Shown: positions 8,147 to 20,671 of the stretch, piece by piece
How the letters are laid out: each line of letters begins with the position of its first letter
How positions within the stretch are numbered: position 1 is the first letter of the stretch
Source of the DNA: Vibrio sp. PID17_43
GTDB lineage: Bacteria > Pseudomonadota > Gammaproteobacteria > Enterobacterales > Vibrionaceae
Direction: 5' to 3'
DNA: 64,000 nucleotides
Assembly (NCBI RefSeq): GCF_002608565.1
Contig: NZ_LIXM01000023.1
Location: forward strand, 1 to 64,000
Made by a program: the position numbers and the translations under genes
Notes under the pieces: generated by a model
The model's database searches: none
What the model was told of the DNA's origin: nothing
What the model saw: only the letters and a program-made list of their open reading frames with translations

Positions 8147-11100
8147 ATGTTCAAAGAGAACGAAAAGAAAGTCGAAACCATCATCAAAACAAGTGAAGAG
8201 CCTCAGACTTCACGTTTAAATGGCTTCCAACGTTTAAAAGAGTGCTGCTTTATCGTTGGCGTTCTTAGCTCGGTATTGCTTGCCGTCGCACTATTCACTT
8301 TTAGCCCAGCCGATCCGTCTTGGTCTCAAACTGCTTGGGGCGGTGAAATTGATAACGCTGGTGGTCTGTTCGGCGCTTGGCTTGCCGACACACTCTTTTT
8401 TACCTTCGGTTCACTCGCATACCCATTACCTTTTCTGTTAACCGCAGGGGCTTGGGTCATTTGCCGTAAGCGTGGCGAGGACGAACCTATTGACTTAATG
8501 CTGTGGGGCACTCGTCTACTAGGTTTAGTTATCCTTATTCTTACCAGTTGTGGTCTTGCTGATATCAACTTTGACGACATTTGGTACTTCTCGTCTGGTG
8601 GCGTTGTTGGTGACGTTCTCACCAGTCTAGCGCTACCTACACTGAATGTGCTGGGTACGACGCTTGTGCTTCTTTTCCTATGGGGAGCAGGTTTTACTTT
8701 GTTTACAGGTATCTCTTGGTTGAGCATTGTTGAGTGGTTAGGTGACAGTGCACTGGCTTTAGTTGGTGTGGTTGCAAACAAAGTTCGCGGTACAGAGCAA
8801 GAGACACTTGAGCCTCAACTGGACTCATTTGCAGAAGATAAAGTCCCAACTCAGCATGTGGCTGAGCCGTCTGAAGATGAGACTTTGCCACATCTGACGG
8901 CGTATGACGTTGAAGAAGAGAAAGACGTGGTTCCGACTCATGAGTACCCAATTTATATGCCTCAAGCGATCGCAGAACAAGTGACACCGCAACCTATCAA
9001 TGCGGTAACTATCGAGAACGTTGACCCAATGGTCGAACGTACTAAGCAGCTTAATGTTACGATTGAAGAGCTAGAAGCTGCAGCTCAGCAAGCAGATGAC
9101 TGGGCGGAAGATGGTCAGCCAGTCACTGTGCCTCAAGAGCTCGTCGCTAAACCGGTTGAAATCCCAACACCAGAATTTGTTGCGTCTGCTTTAGCTCAAG
9201 ATGATAACGCTGTGCAAGCGCAGCAAACTGTTCAGCAAGATCCGGTCTCTCAACCAGAGCCGTTCGCTCAACCAGAATATTCGGAGGTAGGACAGTTTGA
9301 TAACGAACCGAACTACGCTGAGTACTCGCAATTTGAAGCTGAACAAGCACAGCAGCCTCAAGTTGGTCAAATTTATGCGGAACAACGTCAGCATGAAGAA
9401 CCTGTGATTGATTCGGATACGCTAGACAATATCATCGAGCAAACTGAACCGAGCCAGCATATTGAGCCAATCATCTCCAATTTTGATGTTGTGGATGAAG
9501 AAGATGAGTATGTGGTGCCACAAGTGGTTCAACAACTTCAACCGGCTCAAGTTGAACCTCAGCCTCAATATCAGCATGCGGAATCAATACAGGCTGCTCC
9601 TTCATCGCAAGTTACGGCGACATTTGAACCGGCACCGGTGGCGAGTGATACGGAAATAGAAGCAGCGGAAGAAGGCGATCAAGACGCTGTGGCTTTCCAG
9701 AATTTGGTCGCTAGCGCACAAGCAAAAGTGGTCGCACAGCAAAACCCATTCTTAGTGCAGCAAGAACATAACTTGCCTGTGCCGACTGAGCCTCTCCCAA
9801 CGCTGGAGCTTTTGTATCATCCTGAAAAGCGTGAGAATTTCATTGACCGCGAAGCGCTCGAGCAAGTCGCTCGTTTAGTGGAAACTAAGCTAGCAGATTA
9901 CAAAATTAAAGCCGATGTGGTGGGTATCTATCCCGGACCAGTGATCACTCGATTCGAGCTTGATTTGGCTCCGGGCGTAAAAGTAAGTCGCATTTCTGGT
10001 CTGTCTATGGACTTGGCACGTGCGTTGTCTGCCATGGCAGTACGTGTTGTAGAAGTGATTCCCGGTAAACCTTATGTTGGCCTAGAGTTGCCAAACATGA
10101 GCCGTCAAACGGTTTACCTGTCAGACGTAATCAGCAGCCCGCAGTTTGAACAAGCGACGTCACCTACGACAGTGGTGCTAGGTCAAGACATCGCAGGTGA
10201 AGCGGTGATCGCCGATATTGCTAAAATGCCGCACGTGCTGGTGGCCGGTACAACGGGCTCCGGTAAGTCTGTGGGTGTAAACGTGATGATCTTGAGTATG
10301 CTTTATAAGGCATCACCGGAAGATCTCCGTTTTATCATGATTGACCCGAAAATGTTGGAACTTTCGATTTACGAAGGTATTCCTCATCTTCTGGCTGAAG
10401 TCGTTACCGACATGAAAGATGCGTCCAATGCTCTACGCTGGTGTGTGGGTGAGATGGAACGTCGTTACAAACTGATGTCGGCACTTGGCGTACGTAACGT
10501 GAAAGGCTTCAACGAGAAACTGAAAATGGCAGCAGAAGCGGGTCACCCAATCCATGACCCATTCTGGCAAGAAGGCGACAGCATGGACACTGAGCCCCCG
10601 TTGCTAGAAAAACTGCCATACATTGTCGTAGTTGTCGATGAATTTGCTGACCTAATGATGGTCGTGGGTAAGAAGGTTGAAGAACTGATCGCGCGCTTGG
10701 CTCAAAAAGCGCGTGCGGCAGGTATTCACCTGATCCTTGCGACGCAGCGCCCATCGGTTGATGTTATTACCGGCTTGATCAAAGCGAACATCCCAACACG
10801 TGTGGCATTCACCGTCTCTACTAAGACGGACTCGCGTACTATCCTTGACCAAGGTGGTGCAGAATCGCTATTGGGGATGGGTGATATGCTTTATCTGCCA
10901 CCGGGTTCAAGTCATACCACACGTGTTCATGGTGCGTTTGCATCAGATGATGATGTTCATGCGGTGGTCAATAACTGGAAAGCACGTGGTAAGCCAAACT
11001 ATATCGATGAGATCATCAGCGGCGATCAAGGTCCTGAAGCGTTGCTCCCTGGTGAACAGATGGAATCAGACGAAGAAGTGGACCCGCTGTTCGATCAAGT

Positions 11101-11278
11101 TGTCGAGCATGTGGTGCAGTCTCGTCGTGGTTCGGTATCGGGCGTACAACGTCGATTCAAGATTGGTTACAACCGAGCGGCACGTATTGTCGAGCAGCTT
11201 GAAGCGCAAGGTATTGTAAGTGCGCCTGGTCACAATGGTAACCGCGAGGTCTTAGCACCGGCGCCACCAAAAGATTAA
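8147..11278 (+). CDS. ftsK: DNA translocase FtsK
   Basis: A 1043-residue divisome protein that pumps DNA toward dif and activates XerCD. It has four N-terminal membrane segments (about 33-52, 83-105, 122-137, 155-187), a long Gln/Glu/Pro-rich linker (about 215-545), a RecA-like motor with Walker A GTTGSGKS at 701-708 and Walker [11 protein letters not shown] near 826, and a C-terminal winged-helix gamma domain (about 985-1035, [22 protein letters not shown]) that reads KOPS sequences. Length is shorter than E. coli FtsK because of a shorter linker. The order lrp-ftsK-lolA-rarA-serS matches that of gammaproteobacteria. Confidence 0.97.
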   Translation: MFKENEKKVETIIKTSEEPQTSRLNGFQRLKECCFIVGVLSSVLLAVALFTFSPADPSWSQTAWGGEIDNAGGLFGAWLADTLFFTFGSLAYPLPFLLTAGAWVICRKRGEDEPIDLMLWGTRLLGLVILILTSCGLADINFDDIWYFSSGGVVGDVLTSLALPTLNVLGTTLVLLFLWGAGFTLFTGISWLSIVEWLGDSALALVGVVANKVRGTEQETLEPQLDSFAEDKVPTQHVAEPSEDETLPHLTAYDVEEEKDVVPTHEYPIYMPQAIAEQVTPQPINAVTIENVDPMVERTKQLNVTIEELEAAAQQADDWAEDGQPVTVPQELVAKPVEIPTPEFVASALAQDDNAVQAQQTVQQDPVSQPEPFAQPEYSEVGQFDNEPNYAEYSQFEAEQAQQPQVGQIYAEQRQHEEPVIDSDTLDNIIEQTEPSQHIEPIISNFDVVDEEDEYVVPQVVQQLQPAQVEPQPQYQHAESIQAAPSSQVTATFEPAPVASDTEIEAAEEGDQDAVAFQNLVASAQAKVVAQQNPFLVQQEHNLPVPTEPLPTLELLYHPEKRENFIDREALEQVARLVETKLADYKIKADVVGIYPGPVITRFELDLAPGVKVSRISGLSMDLARALSAMAVRVVEVIPGKPYVGLELPNMSRQTVYLSDVISSPQFEQATSPTTVVLGQDIAGEAVIADIAKMPHVLVAGTTGSGKSVGVNVMILSMLYKASPEDLRFIMIDPKMLELSIYEGIPHLLAEVVTDMKDASNALRWCVGEMERRYKLMSALGVRNVKGFNEKLKMAAEAGHPIHDPFWQEGDSMDTEPPLLEKLPYIVVVVDEFADLMMVVGKKVEELIARLAQKARAAGIHLILATQRPSVDVITGLIKANIPTRVAFTVSTKTDSRTILDQGGAESLLGMGDMLYLPPGSSHTTRVHGAFASDDDVHAVVNNWKARGKPNYIDEIISGDQGPEALLPGEQMESDEEVDPLFDQVVEHVVQSRRGSVSGVQRRFKIGYNRAARIVEQLEAQGIVSAPGHNGNREVLAPAPPKD

Positions 11279-11290
11279 TGAACTTGTTTT

Positions 11291-11317
11291 ACTCACCTCA
11301 GTCCAATTGAGGTGAGT
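11291..11317 (+). other. Ten-base-pair hairpin between ftsK and lolA
   Basis: ACTCACCTCA and TGAGGTGAGT pair perfectly around a seven-base loop. No real T-run follows on either strand, so it may be a partial terminator or an RNA-processing or stability element rather than a strong stop. Confidence 0.5.
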
Positions 11318-11353
11318 CACTTTAGGTCTTTGACCCATTTGATAGGTATCTGA

Positions 11354-11980
11354 ATGAAAAAACAACTTTCAGCGAAAATGTTCTCAGCACTTGTTTTTAG
11401 CTTTTCTCTCTTTACTACTGCATACGCCGCATCTCCAAAAGACGAATTGAGCAAACGCCTTGCGATGAATGAAGGGTTCAAAGCCGATTTTTCACAACAA
11501 GTGATCAGCCCAGACGGTGAAACGATAATGGAAGGGGAAGGAACCGTTGAAATTTCTCGTCCGAGCCTGTTCCGTTGGAGTACGACATTTCCGGATGAGA
11601 ACTTGTTGGTTTCTGATGGTAAAACGCTTTGGTACTACAGTCCTTTCATTGAGCAAGTCAGTATTTATGATCAAGAGCAAGCCACCGAACAAACCCCGTT
11701 TGTGCTGTTAACCCGTAATCGTGCAAGTGATTGGGGTAATTATAAAATTTTTCAGAAGGGCGATCAGTTTACGCTTATTCCTACCGCAATCGACTCTACT
11801 CAGGGCCAATTCCAGATTAATATTGATATTAAAGGTGTGGTAAAAGGCTTTAATGTGATTGAGCAAGATGGTCAAAAAGGCTTGTTTGAGTTTAACAATG
11901 TGAAGCTGGGTAAACCAAAAGCAAACAGATTTACATTCACGATTCCAGAGGGTGTGGAAGTGGATGACCAAAGGAATTAA
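11354..11980 (+). CDS. lolA: Outer-membrane lipoprotein carrier protein LolA
   Basis: A 208-residue periplasmic chaperone that takes lipoproteins from LolCDE to LolB. A Sec signal peptide is clear ([19 protein letters not shown], cleavage likely after AYA at residue 25). The mature part begins with a [19 protein letters not shown] motif typical of LolA, and the RPSLFRWST and [11 protein letters not shown] segments fit its hydrophobic cavity. It is followed at once by rarA, so the two are cotranscribed. Confidence 0.95.
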   Translation: MKKQLSAKMFSALVFSFSLFTTAYAASPKDELSKRLAMNEGFKADFSQQVISPDGETIMEGEGTVEISRPSLFRWSTTFPDENLLVSDGKTLWYYSPFIEQVSIYDQEQATEQTPFVLLTRNRASDWGNYKIFQKGDQFTLIPTAIDSTQGQFQINIDIKGVVKGFNVIEQDGQKGLFEFNNVKLGKPKANRFTFTIPEGVEVDDQRN

Positions 11981-11986
11981 TTGGTA

Positions 11987-13336
11987 GTGAGCAATTACAC
12001 ATTAGATTTCTCGGGGGACGAAGATTTTCGTCCCCTTGCTGCTCGTATGAGACCGGAAACCATTGATCAGTACATCGGTCAGCAGCATATTTTAGGTCCT
12101 GGGAAGCCACTGCGCCGTGCGCTAGAGGCCGGCCATATTCACTCAATGATTCTTTGGGGGCCTCCGGGTACCGGGAAAACGACGTTAGCAGAAGTGGCTG
12201 CAAACTATGCCAATGCTGAGGTCGAGCGTGTTTCTGCGGTGACATCGGGGGTGAAAGAGATCCGTGCCGCTATCGAGAAAGCGCGTGAGAATAAAATGGC
12301 GGGGCGTCGCACTATCTTGTTTGTGGATGAGGTACATCGCTTCAACAAGTCTCAGCAAGACGCTTTCTTACCGCATATTGAGGACGGTACGGTTACCTTT
12401 ATTGGCGCGACAACAGAGAACCCATCTTTTGAGTTGAATAACGCATTGCTGTCACGAGCACGTGTGTACAAGTTAACTTCTCTCGACAAAGGTGAAATCT
12501 CACTCGCTTTGAATCAAGCGATCAACGACAAAGACCGTGGTCTAGGTAAAACGCCCGCACACTTTGCCGATAATGTATTAGATCGCTTAGCCGAGTTGGT
12601 AAACGGTGATGCACGTATGTCACTTAACTACCTTGAGCTACTCTACGATATGGCAGAGGATAACGATCAAGGTGAAAAAGCGATCACTCTCAAGCTGCTT
12701 GCAGAAGTAGCAGGGGAGAAGGTTTCTCGCTTCGACAACAAAGGTGATATTTGGTACGACTTAATCTCTGCTGTGCACAAATCGATCCGTGGCTCTAACC
12801 CAGATGCGGCACTGTATTGGTCTGCACGCATGATAGCAGCTGGCTGTGACCCGCTTTACATCGCAAGGCGCTTGCTTGCCATCGCATCGGAAGATGTGGG
12901 CAATGCAGATCCACGCGCAATGCAAGTGGCGCTATCCGCTTGGGATTGCTTCACTCGCGTTGGCCCAGCAGAGGGTGAACGTGCGATTGCTCAAGCGATT
13001 GTCTACCTAGCGTGCGCACCTAAGAGTAATGCGGTGTACGTGGCGTGGAAACAAGCGCTCACTGATGCTCACAATTTACCGGAATATGAAGTACCGCATC
13101 ACCTGAGAAATGCACCAACGAGCTTGATGAAAGATATGGGCTATGGAGCAGAATATCGTTATGCACATGATGAGCCAGGTGCGTATGCAGCTGGAGAGCA
13201 ATATCTGCCGCCTGAAATGGGCGATCGTAAGTACTATCAGCCGACAAATCGTGGTCTAGAGACCAAAATTGGCGAAAAGTTGGATTACTTGGCTACTTTA
13301 GACGCAAATAGCCTACAAAAGCGCTATGAAAAGTAG
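11987..13336 (+). CDS. rarA: Replication-associated recombination protein RarA (MgsA)
   Basis: A 449-residue AAA+ ATPase related to clamp loaders, acting at stalled forks. Walker A is [10 protein letters not shown], Walker B FVDEVHRF, and sensor 1 [13 protein letters not shown] prefer the GTG at 11987 (MSNYTLDFS matches the family start MSNLSLDFS); a TTG at 11981, right after the lolA stop, is in frame and lies closer to AAGGA, so the start is not settled. Confidence 0.93.
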   Translation: MSNYTLDFSGDEDFRPLAARMRPETIDQYIGQQHILGPGKPLRRALEAGHIHSMILWGPPGTGKTTLAEVAANYANAEVERVSAVTSGVKEIRAAIEKARENKMAGRRTILFVDEVHRFNKSQQDAFLPHIEDGTVTFIGATTENPSFELNNALLSRARVYKLTSLDKGEISLALNQAINDKDRGLGKTPAHFADNVLDRLAELVNGDARMSLNYLELLYDMAEDNDQGEKAITLKLLAEVAGEKVSRFDNKGDIWYDLISAVHKSIRGSNPDAALYWSARMIAAGCDPLYIARRLLAIASEDVGNADPRAMQVALSAWDCFTRVGPAEGERAIAQAIVYLACAPKSNAVYVAWKQALTDAHNLPEYEVPHHLRNAPTSLMKDMGYGAEYRYAHDEPGAYAAGEQYLPPEMGDRKYYQPTNRGLETKIGEKLDYLATLDANSLQKRYEK

Positions 13337-13344
13337 GCTTTTTT
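13310..13344 (+). terminator. Terminator overlapping the end of rarA
   Basis: AGCCTAC and GTAGGCT pair across a 16-base loop, followed by six T. The 5' arm and loop lie inside the last codons of rarA, so the stop codon is embedded in the terminator. Confidence 0.7.
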
Positions 13345-13363
13345 GGATACATTTATTCGATAG

Positions 13364-14734
<1,371 letters not shown>

Positions 14735-14757
14735 TTCATTAACCACTAAAACACCAA

Positions 14758-14784
14758 AACCCAGCTTTTTAAGCTGGGTTTTTT
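14758..14784 (+). terminator. serS intrinsic terminator
   Basis: AACCCAGCTT and AAGCTGGGTT pair around a short T loop and are followed by TTTTTT. Confidence 0.88.
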
Positions 14785-14933
14785 GTTATCTCCATGGCGT
14801 GAAAGTTCTAACTTTTACCCAGGCGTAATAGTGTTTTTAAATTCGTGTGGATTATCGACTCATCTGTAAGCGATATAATCATCCACCTTACCACGGTAAG
14901 TAGATTTTCTCATTCAAGTAACGAGGAGGGCTT

Positions 14934-15200
14934 ATGGCCGTAGGGTGGGCAAATGACGACAGTGTCAGCCAACAAATTCAAAACACAATAGACGACGAAA
15001 TATCGAGAGTGCGTGGCAATATCACTCATGGTGAAAGCGCACATTATTGCGATGAGTGTGGGAATGAGATTCCTGACGCTCGTCGCATTGCAATGAAAGG
15101 TGTTCGTTTGTGTATTGAGTGTCAATCAACACTAGAGTTATTGTCACAACGCCAATCGCTGTTCAATCGGCGTGCGAGTAAAGATAGCCAATTACGTTAA
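14934..15200 (+). CDS. DksA/TraR C4 zinc-finger protein (YbiI-like)
   Basis: An 88-residue protein with a single four-Cys zinc finger, CDECG near residue 40 and CIECQ near 63, in the arrangement of the DksA/TraR family. The N-terminal coiled coil of full DksA is reduced to a short helix (VSQQIQNTIDDEISRVRGN). Proteins of this size are called YbiI or TraR-like; TraR binds the RNA polymerase secondary channel, but whether this one does is unknown. AGGAGG precedes the ATG closely. Confidence 0.85.
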   Translation: MAVGWANDDSVSQQIQNTIDDEISRVRGNITHGESAHYCDECGNEIPDARRIAMKGVRLCIECQSTLELLSQRQSLFNRRASKDSQLR

Positions 15201-15245
15201 TCTTATTTCGCTTTGGCATTGCTCTTGTGAGCACAATGCTTATTA

Positions 15246-15277
15246 AAAAAAGCGGTTTGAGTGGCATGCCCAAACCG
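15246..15277 (-). terminator. bioA terminator
   Basis: CGGTTTG and CAAACCG pair around an 11-base loop. On the minus strand the stem is followed by seven T, just beyond the bioA stop codon. Confidence 0.75.
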
Positions 15278-15324
15278 TTCTTGCTTTCTCTTTTACAACA
15301 GTGCTTGAATTTACTAAGAACGTG

Positions 15325-16602
15325 TTAAGCGAAGCAATCTTCACGTTGCAGCGCGCCATCAATCGCCTTAACTAACTTTTCAATATCTTCTGGCTTGCTA
15401 ATAAATGGCGGCATCATATAAATCAACTTGCCAAATGGACGAATCCACACGCCTTGCTCAACAAACAGAGCTTGGATTATTTCCATATTCACTGGGCGAT
15501 GAGTTTCAACCACACCAATTGCACCGAGCCAGCGCGTATTCTTAACTAAATCGTATTGTTCTAACTTCGGTAATAACTCAGAAAACAGCATTTCAATTTG
15601 TTTTGTTTGGTGTTTCCATTCGCCTTGTTCTATGAGCTCTAAACTTGCTGTCGCTACGGCGCAAGCGAGTGGGTTACCCATAAAGGTTGGACCATGCATG
15701 AAGCAACCAGCCTTGCCACCGCAAACGGTATCTGCGACGTGTTTACTTGTTAGGGTAGCAGAGAGGGTCATGTAGCCGCCTGTTAGTGCTTTACCGACAC
15801 ACAGAATGTCTGGTTGAATGTCAGCGTGCTCACAAGCAAACAACAGACCTGTACGGCCAAACCCAGTGGCGATTTCATCAGCAATCAGCAGGAGATTGTA
15901 TTTATCACAAAGTGTACGCACGCCTTTTAAGAACTCTGGGTGATAGATGCGCATTCCGCCAGCGCCTTGCACGATAGGCTCAAGGATCACCGCTGCGAGC
16001 TCTTGATGGTGCTGTGAGATCTTTTGTTCAAAATCGGCCAAGTCTTCCGGCTTCCACTCATCCCAATAACCGCATGTTGGTGACTCTGCAAAAATATGCT
16101 CTGGCAAAAAGCCCTTGTAGAGGGAATGCATCGAGTTATCTGGATCGGTGACCGACATCGCAGCAAAGGTATCGCCGTGATAACCGTGTCGCAAAGTCAG
16201 AAACTTCGGCCTGCGTTCGCCTTTAGCATGCCAGTATTGCAGCGCCATTTTCAAGCTTACCTCTACCGCAACAGAGCCAGAGTCAGCAAGAAAGACATGC
16301 TCAAGATTACTTGGTGAAAGGGCCAATAGCTTCTTACACAAACTGATAGCTGGCTGGTGGGTAATCCCGCCAAACATTACATGCGACACCTGGTCGATTT
16401 GCTGGTGCGCGGCTTGATTTAAGTGCGGGTGGTTATAGCCGTGGATCGTCGACCACCAAGAAGACATGCCATCGACAAGCTCTGTTCCATCTTCCAATTT
16501 AATGTGTACACCATTTGCTGATGCTACTGGGTAGCAGGTCAGAGGTGTCAGTGTAGAAGTATAAGGATGCCAGATATGCTGGCGGTCGAAGGCGAGGTCC
16601 AT
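15325..16602 (-). CDS. bioA: Adenosylmethionine-8-amino-7-oxononanoate aminotransferase
   Basis: A 425-residue PLP enzyme that converts KAPA to DAPA with SAM as amino donor, the third biotin ring step. The start LAFDRQHIWHPYTS, the YHGDTFAAMSV segment, the PLP aspartate region IADEIATGFGRTG and the Schiff-base lysine in CVGKALTGGYM are all present. I chose the ATG at 16602 by comparison with E. coli BioA; an in-frame TTG at 16614 adds four residues. It is divergent from bioB. Confidence 0.96.
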   Translation of the reverse strand: MDLAFDRQHIWHPYTSTLTPLTCYPVASANGVHIKLEDGTELVDGMSSWWSTIHGYNHPHLNQAAHQQIDQVSHVMFGGITHQPAISLCKKLLALSPSNLEHVFLADSGSVAVEVSLKMALQYWHAKGERRPKFLTLRHGYHGDTFAAMSVTDPDNSMHSLYKGFLPEHIFAESPTCGYWDEWKPEDLADFEQKISQHHQELAAVILEPIVQGAGGMRIYHPEFLKGVRTLCDKYNLLLIADEIATGFGRTGLLFACEHADIQPDILCVGKALTGGYMTLSATLTSKHVADTVCGGKAGCFMHGPTFMGNPLACAVATASLELIEQGEWKHQTKQIEMLFSELLPKLEQYDLVKNTRWLGAIGVVETHRPVNMEIIQALFVEQGVWIRPFGKLIYMMPPFISKPEDIEKLVKAIDGALQREDCFA

Positions 16603-16660
16603 GTGCAATTCCAATAATGTTTAGTTTAAATTATAAACAGATGTAAACTATGTTGTTTTG

Positions 16661-16707
16661 TGTTGTGTTGACAGTTTATCGAGACTCAGTAGACTGTCAA
16701 CACAACA
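16661..16707. promoter_or_regulatory. Candidate BirA operator in the bioA/bioB gap
   Basis: A perfect 15-bp inverted repeat (left arm 16661-16675, right arm 16693-16707; inner ends TTGACAGT and ACTGTCAA) is separated by 17 bases. This geometry is close to the E. coli bio operator, which has two nine-base arms around 16 bases, and the site lies where one repressor could block both promoters. On the minus strand a TTGACA and a GATAAA 16 bases later could form the bioA promoter inside the repeat. The arm sequence differs from the E. coli TTGTAAACC, so the assignment rests on position and shape. Confidence 0.6.
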
Positions 16708-16730
16708 ACAAAGCGATTAAAGGAATACAC

Positions 16731-17783
16731 GTGGAAGTTCGTCATAACTGGACACATGCTGAAGTGCGCGACCTCATGGAAAAACCATTCATGGATCTTC
16801 TTTTCGAAGCTCAGCTTGTTCACCGTCAATACCAACAAACTAACCATGTTCAGGTCAGCACATTGCTGTCAATTAAGACGGGGGCGTGCCCAGAAGATTG
16901 TAAGTACTGTCCTCAAAGTGCTAGATATGCTACGGACATTGAAAAAGAGCGATTGATGGAAGTCGAGCGTGTACTTGATGCCGCACAAAAAGCGAAAAAT
17001 GCGGGCTCAACGCGATTCTGCATGGGCGCAGCGTGGAAGAACCCGAAAGAGCGCGACATGCCTCATTTGACCGACATGATCAAAGGTGTGAAAGGCATGG
17101 GGCTAGAAACGTGTATGACTTTGGGTATGTTGACACCTGAGCAAGCAAAGCTACTGGCGAATGCGGGTTTGGACTACTACAACCATAACCTTGATACCTC
17201 TCCTGAGTTTTACGGCAATATCATTACCACACGTACTTACCAAGACCGTTTAGATACCTTGTCTCATGTTCGTGATGCTGGCATGAAGATCTGTTCCGGT
17301 GGCATCATTGGCATGGGTGAAAGCGCCAATGACCGTGCGGGTTTGTTGGTTGAATTGGCTAACTTACCAGTACACCCTGAAAGTGTGCCAATCAACATGC
17401 TGGTCAAGGTTAAGGGCACACCACTGGAAGAAGTGGACGATGTCGAGCCATTCGATTTTATTCGCTTGATTGCGATTGCGCGAATCATGATGCCTCAATC
17501 GGCGGTTCGTTTATCGGCCGGGCGTGAAAACATGAACGAGCAGATGCAAGCGCTGTGCTTTATGGCAGGGGCAAACTCGGTGTTCTACGGTTGCAAATTG
17601 TTAACCACACCAAACCCTTCTGAAGACAAAGATATGATGCTGTTTAATAAGCTGGGCATTAATCGTCAAGAAGTGTCGCAGAAACCGGATGAAATCGAAG
17701 AAAATGAACTGCTTGATCGCGTGGTAGAGCGTGTTGCAGCTCGTCCGACGAAAGATGACCTTTTCTACGATGCCAGTGTTTAA
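16731..17783 (+). CDS. bioB: Biotin synthase
   Basis: A 350-residue radical SAM enzyme that inserts sulfur into dethiobiotin. The CxxxCxxC cluster motif is in [13 protein letters not shown] near residue 55-67, and [21 protein letters not shown] and RLSAGRE are the conserved BioB blocks. The start is the GTG at 16731, preceded by AAAGGA at six bases; an ATG at 16650 would put the operator inside the coding region and adds residues not found in the family. Confidence 0.97.
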   Translation: MEVRHNWTHAEVRDLMEKPFMDLLFEAQLVHRQYQQTNHVQVSTLLSIKTGACPEDCKYCPQSARYATDIEKERLMEVERVLDAAQKAKNAGSTRFCMGAAWKNPKERDMPHLTDMIKGVKGMGLETCMTLGMLTPEQAKLLANAGLDYYNHNLDTSPEFYGNIITTRTYQDRLDTLSHVRDAGMKICSGGIIGMGESANDRAGLLVELANLPVHPESVPINMLVKVKGTPLEEVDDVEPFDFIRLIAIARIMMPQSAVRLSAGRENMNEQMQALCFMAGANSVFYGCKLLTTPNPSEDKDMMLFNKLGINRQEVSQKPDEIEENELLDRVVERVAARPTKDDLFYDASV

Positions 17784-18921
17784 GTCTCGTATCAAATTAG
17801 CCCTAACTCAACGCAAGGAGCAGGGGCTCAATCGCTCAATGAACGTCGTTTTTGCCGGTAACCAATCTATTTTGGAGCACGAAGGTAAGCGTTATATCAA
17901 CTTCTCAAGTAACGATTATCTGGGTTTGGCCAATGACCAAGCGCTTGTTCGTGCGTGGCAACAAGGCTTGAGCGTATACGGTAGCGGCAGTGGTGCGTCT
18001 CCGATGGTCACGGGTTTTAGTGCGGCGCACAGTAATTTAGAAGCTGCGTTGACTGAGTGGTTGGGCTACGAGAGAGCAATCCTATTTGGCTCTGGGTTCA
18101 GTGCCAACCAAGCGCTGCTGTTCACCCTGCTAGAAAAATCAGACGTATTAATTCAAGACCGTTTGAACCATGCTTCTTTGATGGAAGCGGGGGCGTTATC
18201 CTCAGCCAAAATGAAACGCTTTAAGCACAACGATATCGAACACCTGAAATCGCTTATCAATAGAGAAGATAATCATCTTGTCGTGACGGAAGGGGTGTTC
18301 AGTATGGATGGTGACTGTTCACCGCTTAAAGATATTGAGGCGATAACCCGAGCTAATCACGCTTGGTTAGCGGTCGATGATGCCCATGGTATCGGTGTTC
18401 TTGGTGAATCTGGTGGGGGGGCCTGTGAGCTTAGCCAAGTTAAACCGGAGTTATTGGTGATCACTTTTGGTAAGGCATTTGGCATGTCTGGTGCCGCTAT
18501 TTTATGTGATCAAGCCACTGGCGATTACCTCACACAGTTTGCAAAACATCATGTCTACTCGACGGCGATGCCTCCCGCTCAAGCTTATGCACTAACGCAT
18601 GCGGTTTCTATCGTTCAAGAGCAATCTTGGCGACGTGAAAAACTCGCAGAGCTAAGTGAAGTTTATCGAGATAGTCTCAAAAATCTCGCTGGTTTCGTAG
18701 AAACACAAACCTCGATAAAGCCGTTTGTGCTTGGTGGTTCAGAGTTGGCTTTGCGGGTAGCAAGCGATTGTCGTCAAAACGGCATTTGGGTTACGGCAAT
18801 TCGTCCACCAACCGTACCAAAAGGGACGTCTCGTCTTCGTATTACGCTCACTGCCAATCACACCAATGAGCAAGTTAAAACGCTTTCAATGGCATTGAAG
18901 CAAGCATTAGGAGCACAGTAA
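17770..18921 (+). CDS. bioF: 8-amino-7-oxononanoate synthase
   Basis: A 383-residue PLP enzyme that joins pimeloyl thioester and alanine to give KAPA. The conserved [13 protein letters not shown], the DRLNHASL block, DDAHGIGV and the PLP lysine in [12 protein letters not shown] are seen. The ATG at 17770 overlaps the end of bioB by 14 bases and gives the E. coli length; an ATG at 17755 is an alternative. Overlap indicates translational coupling. Confidence 0.95.
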   Translation: MPVFKSRIKLALTQRKEQGLNRSMNVVFAGNQSILEHEGKRYINFSSNDYLGLANDQALVRAWQQGLSVYGSGSGASPMVTGFSAAHSNLEAALTEWLGYERAILFGSGFSANQALLFTLLEKSDVLIQDRLNHASLMEAGALSSAKMKRFKHNDIEHLKSLINREDNHLVVTEGVFSMDGDCSPLKDIEAITRANHAWLAVDDAHGIGVLGESGGGACELSQVKPELLVITFGKAFGMSGAAILCDQATGDYLTQFAKHHVYSTAMPPAQAYALTHAVSIVQEQSWRREKLAELSEVYRDSLKNLAGFVETQTSIKPFVLGGSELALRVASDCRQNGIWVTAIRPPTVPKGTSRLRITLTANHTNEQVKTLSMALKQALGAQ

Positions 18922-19727
18922 TGGAGTATGCGGAAAACATCGTATTGGATTGTGCTTTTCAAGATAAAGATGCGATTGCTTCATCTTTTGGCAAAGCAGC
19001 CAGTACCTACGATAAGCACGCTGCATTTCAGCGAGATGTAGGCCATCGCTTATTGGAGAAGCTGCCACTTGATCTTGCGAATAAGCGTATTTTGGATCTT
19101 GGATGTGGTACCGGCTATTTTTCCGAATTACTTCAGCAGCGTGGTGCAGAAGTCGTCTGTGCGGATATCTCTCAAGCTATGTTGCATAAAGCTCATGAGC
19201 GGTGTGGCGATAAACGCATGAGTTACGTTTTGGCGGATGCAGAGCATCTTCCTTTTGATGATAGTAGCTTTGATTATGTTTTTTCTAGTTTGGCGCTGCA
19301 GTGGTGTTCAGACTTGAGCGACCCATTAAGCGAAATTCGTCGTGTAGTAAAAGCGGGCGGGAAAGGGTGTTTCTCCACCTTGGTTGATGGCTCACTTGAT
19401 GAATTGCGCCAATCGTGGTCAAAAATTGACACATATCAACACGTGAATCAGTTTATTACCCTCAATCAGGTAAAAGTTGCGTTAGCGCAATCTTGTTGTC
19501 ACAGCCATCAACTAAACTTGACCTCTATCACAGTTTGGTACGATTCGGCATTTTCTGTCATGCGTGATCTCAAAGGTATTGGTGCAAATCATGTTAGCGG
19601 TCGCTCACATGGCCTAACGAGCCGTCGCACTCTATTGCAAGTTGAGCGTGCGTACCAAGCATTCAAAAACGATCACGGTCTTCTACCTGCAAGTTATCAG
19701 GTTTGTTTTGGAGTCATACATATATGA
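18921..19727 (+). CDS. bioC: Malonyl-ACP O-methyltransferase
   Basis: A 268-residue SAM methyltransferase that caps malonyl-ACP so that fatty acid synthesis can build pimeloyl-ACP. The SAM motif [14 protein letters not shown] lies near residue 50, followed by CADISQAML and [19 protein letters not shown]. The ATG overlaps the bioF stop by one base, and its own end overlaps bioD, so all four bio genes form one tightly coupled unit. Confidence 0.95.
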   Translation: MEYAENIVLDCAFQDKDAIASSFGKAASTYDKHAAFQRDVGHRLLEKLPLDLANKRILDLGCGTGYFSELLQQRGAEVVCADISQAMLHKAHERCGDKRMSYVLADAEHLPFDDSSFDYVFSSLALQWCSDLSDPLSEIRRVVKAGGKGCFSTLVDGSLDELRQSWSKIDTYQHVNQFITLNQVKVALAQSCCHSHQLNLTSITVWYDSAFSVMRDLKGIGANHVSGRSHGLTSRRTLLQVERAYQAFKNDHGLLPASYQVCFGVIHI

Positions 19728-20407
19728 TTGATGCATTTTTTATTGCTGGTACGGATACGGATGTAGGCAAAACGGTAGCGTCAAAAGCGATTCTGCAAGC
19801 ATTGGCGGCAAAAGAGCTTAACACCATTGGTTATAAACCAGTGGCATCAGGAAGCGATAAAACAGAGCAAGGGTTACGCAATTCAGATGCACTGCATTTG
19901 CAAAAAGCAGCCACGTTAGATATTGCTTACGAAGATGTAAACCCTTACGCCTTAGAGTTGCCAGCGTCTCCGCACATCGCTGCAAAGCATGAAAATGTTG
20001 TGATTGAATACCAAGTGCTCAGTGAAAAGCTTGCTCAACACAAAGAACAATCAGACATTGTGTTAGTTGAGGGGGCAGGTGGCTGGCGTGTTCCTGTCTC
20101 GGACACAGACAGTTTGTCTACCTGGGTACAACAAGAGCAACTGCCAGTCGTACTTGTTGTGGGCATTAAGCTTGGCTGTCTGAGCCATGCACTGTTGACG
20201 GCTGAAATTATAAAAGCAGATGGCCTCAACTTAGTTGGCTGGGTAGCTAACCGAGTAAACCCAGGCACGGAACACTACGCTGAAATCATCGACATGCTTG
20301 AAGACCGTTTGGATGCACCTAAGCTAGGTGAAATCCCATACATTCCAAGTGCAAAGCGCCAAGATCTTGGTAAGTATATCAACGTTGAACCTTTGCTTAA
20401 CGCGTAA
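19724..20407 (+). CDS. bioD: Dethiobiotin synthetase
   Basis: A 227-residue ATP-dependent ligase that closes the ureido ring of DAPA. Walker A is [10 protein letters not shown] at residues 8-17, and [10 protein letters not shown] is the substrate/nucleotide loop. The ATG at 19724 overlaps the bioC stop in an ATGA arrangement; an upstream in-frame ATG at 19703 is not needed. It is the last gene of bioBFCD and is followed by a strong terminator. No bioH is present here. Confidence 0.96.
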   Translation: MIDAFFIAGTDTDVGKTVASKAILQALAAKELNTIGYKPVASGSDKTEQGLRNSDALHLQKAATLDIAYEDVNPYALELPASPHIAAKHENVVIEYQVLSEKLAQHKEQSDIVLVEGAGGWRVPVSDTDSLSTWVQQEQLPVVLVVGIKLGCLSHALLTAEIIKADGLNLVGWVANRVNPGTEHYAEIIDMLEDRLDAPKLGEIPYIPSAKRQDLGKYINVEPLLNA

Positions 20408-20447
20408 GTTTGAGACTCGATTCATCCAAATCAGAAAGCTAAACCAA

Positions 20448-20475
20448 AAGGGCTGCACTATGCAGCCCTTTTTTC
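20448..20475 (+). terminator. bioBFCD terminator
   Basis: AAGGGCTGCA and TGCAGCCCTT pair around a short loop and are followed by TTTT. Confidence 0.88.
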
Positions 20476-20503
20476 ATGTAAAACTTTGTGTCTAAAAACG
20501 TGG

Positions 20504-20671
20504 CTATTTTTCTTGGCTAAGGCCCATTAATGCTTGTTGAGTTTCCGCAACACGATTTGTCATTTGCACATCGGTTGAAATGCCAAGTTGTTGTTTAGCC
20601 TCATCTTCTGAGATACCCAGATGACAGCGCAATAAATCAATAGCCATTTGATAGTTGTTAGTTTCTACCAT
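20504..20671 (-). CDS. Small 55-residue protein of unknown function
   Basis: A short minus-strand gene of 56 codons with a strong GAGGGA ribosome site six to eight bases upstream. The product starts MVETNNYQMAIDLLRCHLG, continues with an ISEDEAKQQLGIS helix and ends GLSQEK. It is acidic, soluble and likely all helical. I recognise no family. It lies convergent to bioD and divergent from htpX. The ribosome site and normal amino-acid make-up argue that it is real. Confidence 0.65.
   Translation of the reverse strand: MVETNNYQMAIDLLRCHLGISEDEAKQQLGISTDVQMTNRVAETQQALMGLSQEK

Noticed and set aside
10800..11219. 139-codon open frame inside ftsK in another phase
   Set aside because: It overlaps the well-supported gamma domain of FtsK and its product has no protein-like pattern.
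16650..16730. Upstream ATG for bioB at 16650
   Set aside because: It would put the operator inside the coding region and adds 27 residues without family similarity; the GTG at 16731 has a good ribosome site.
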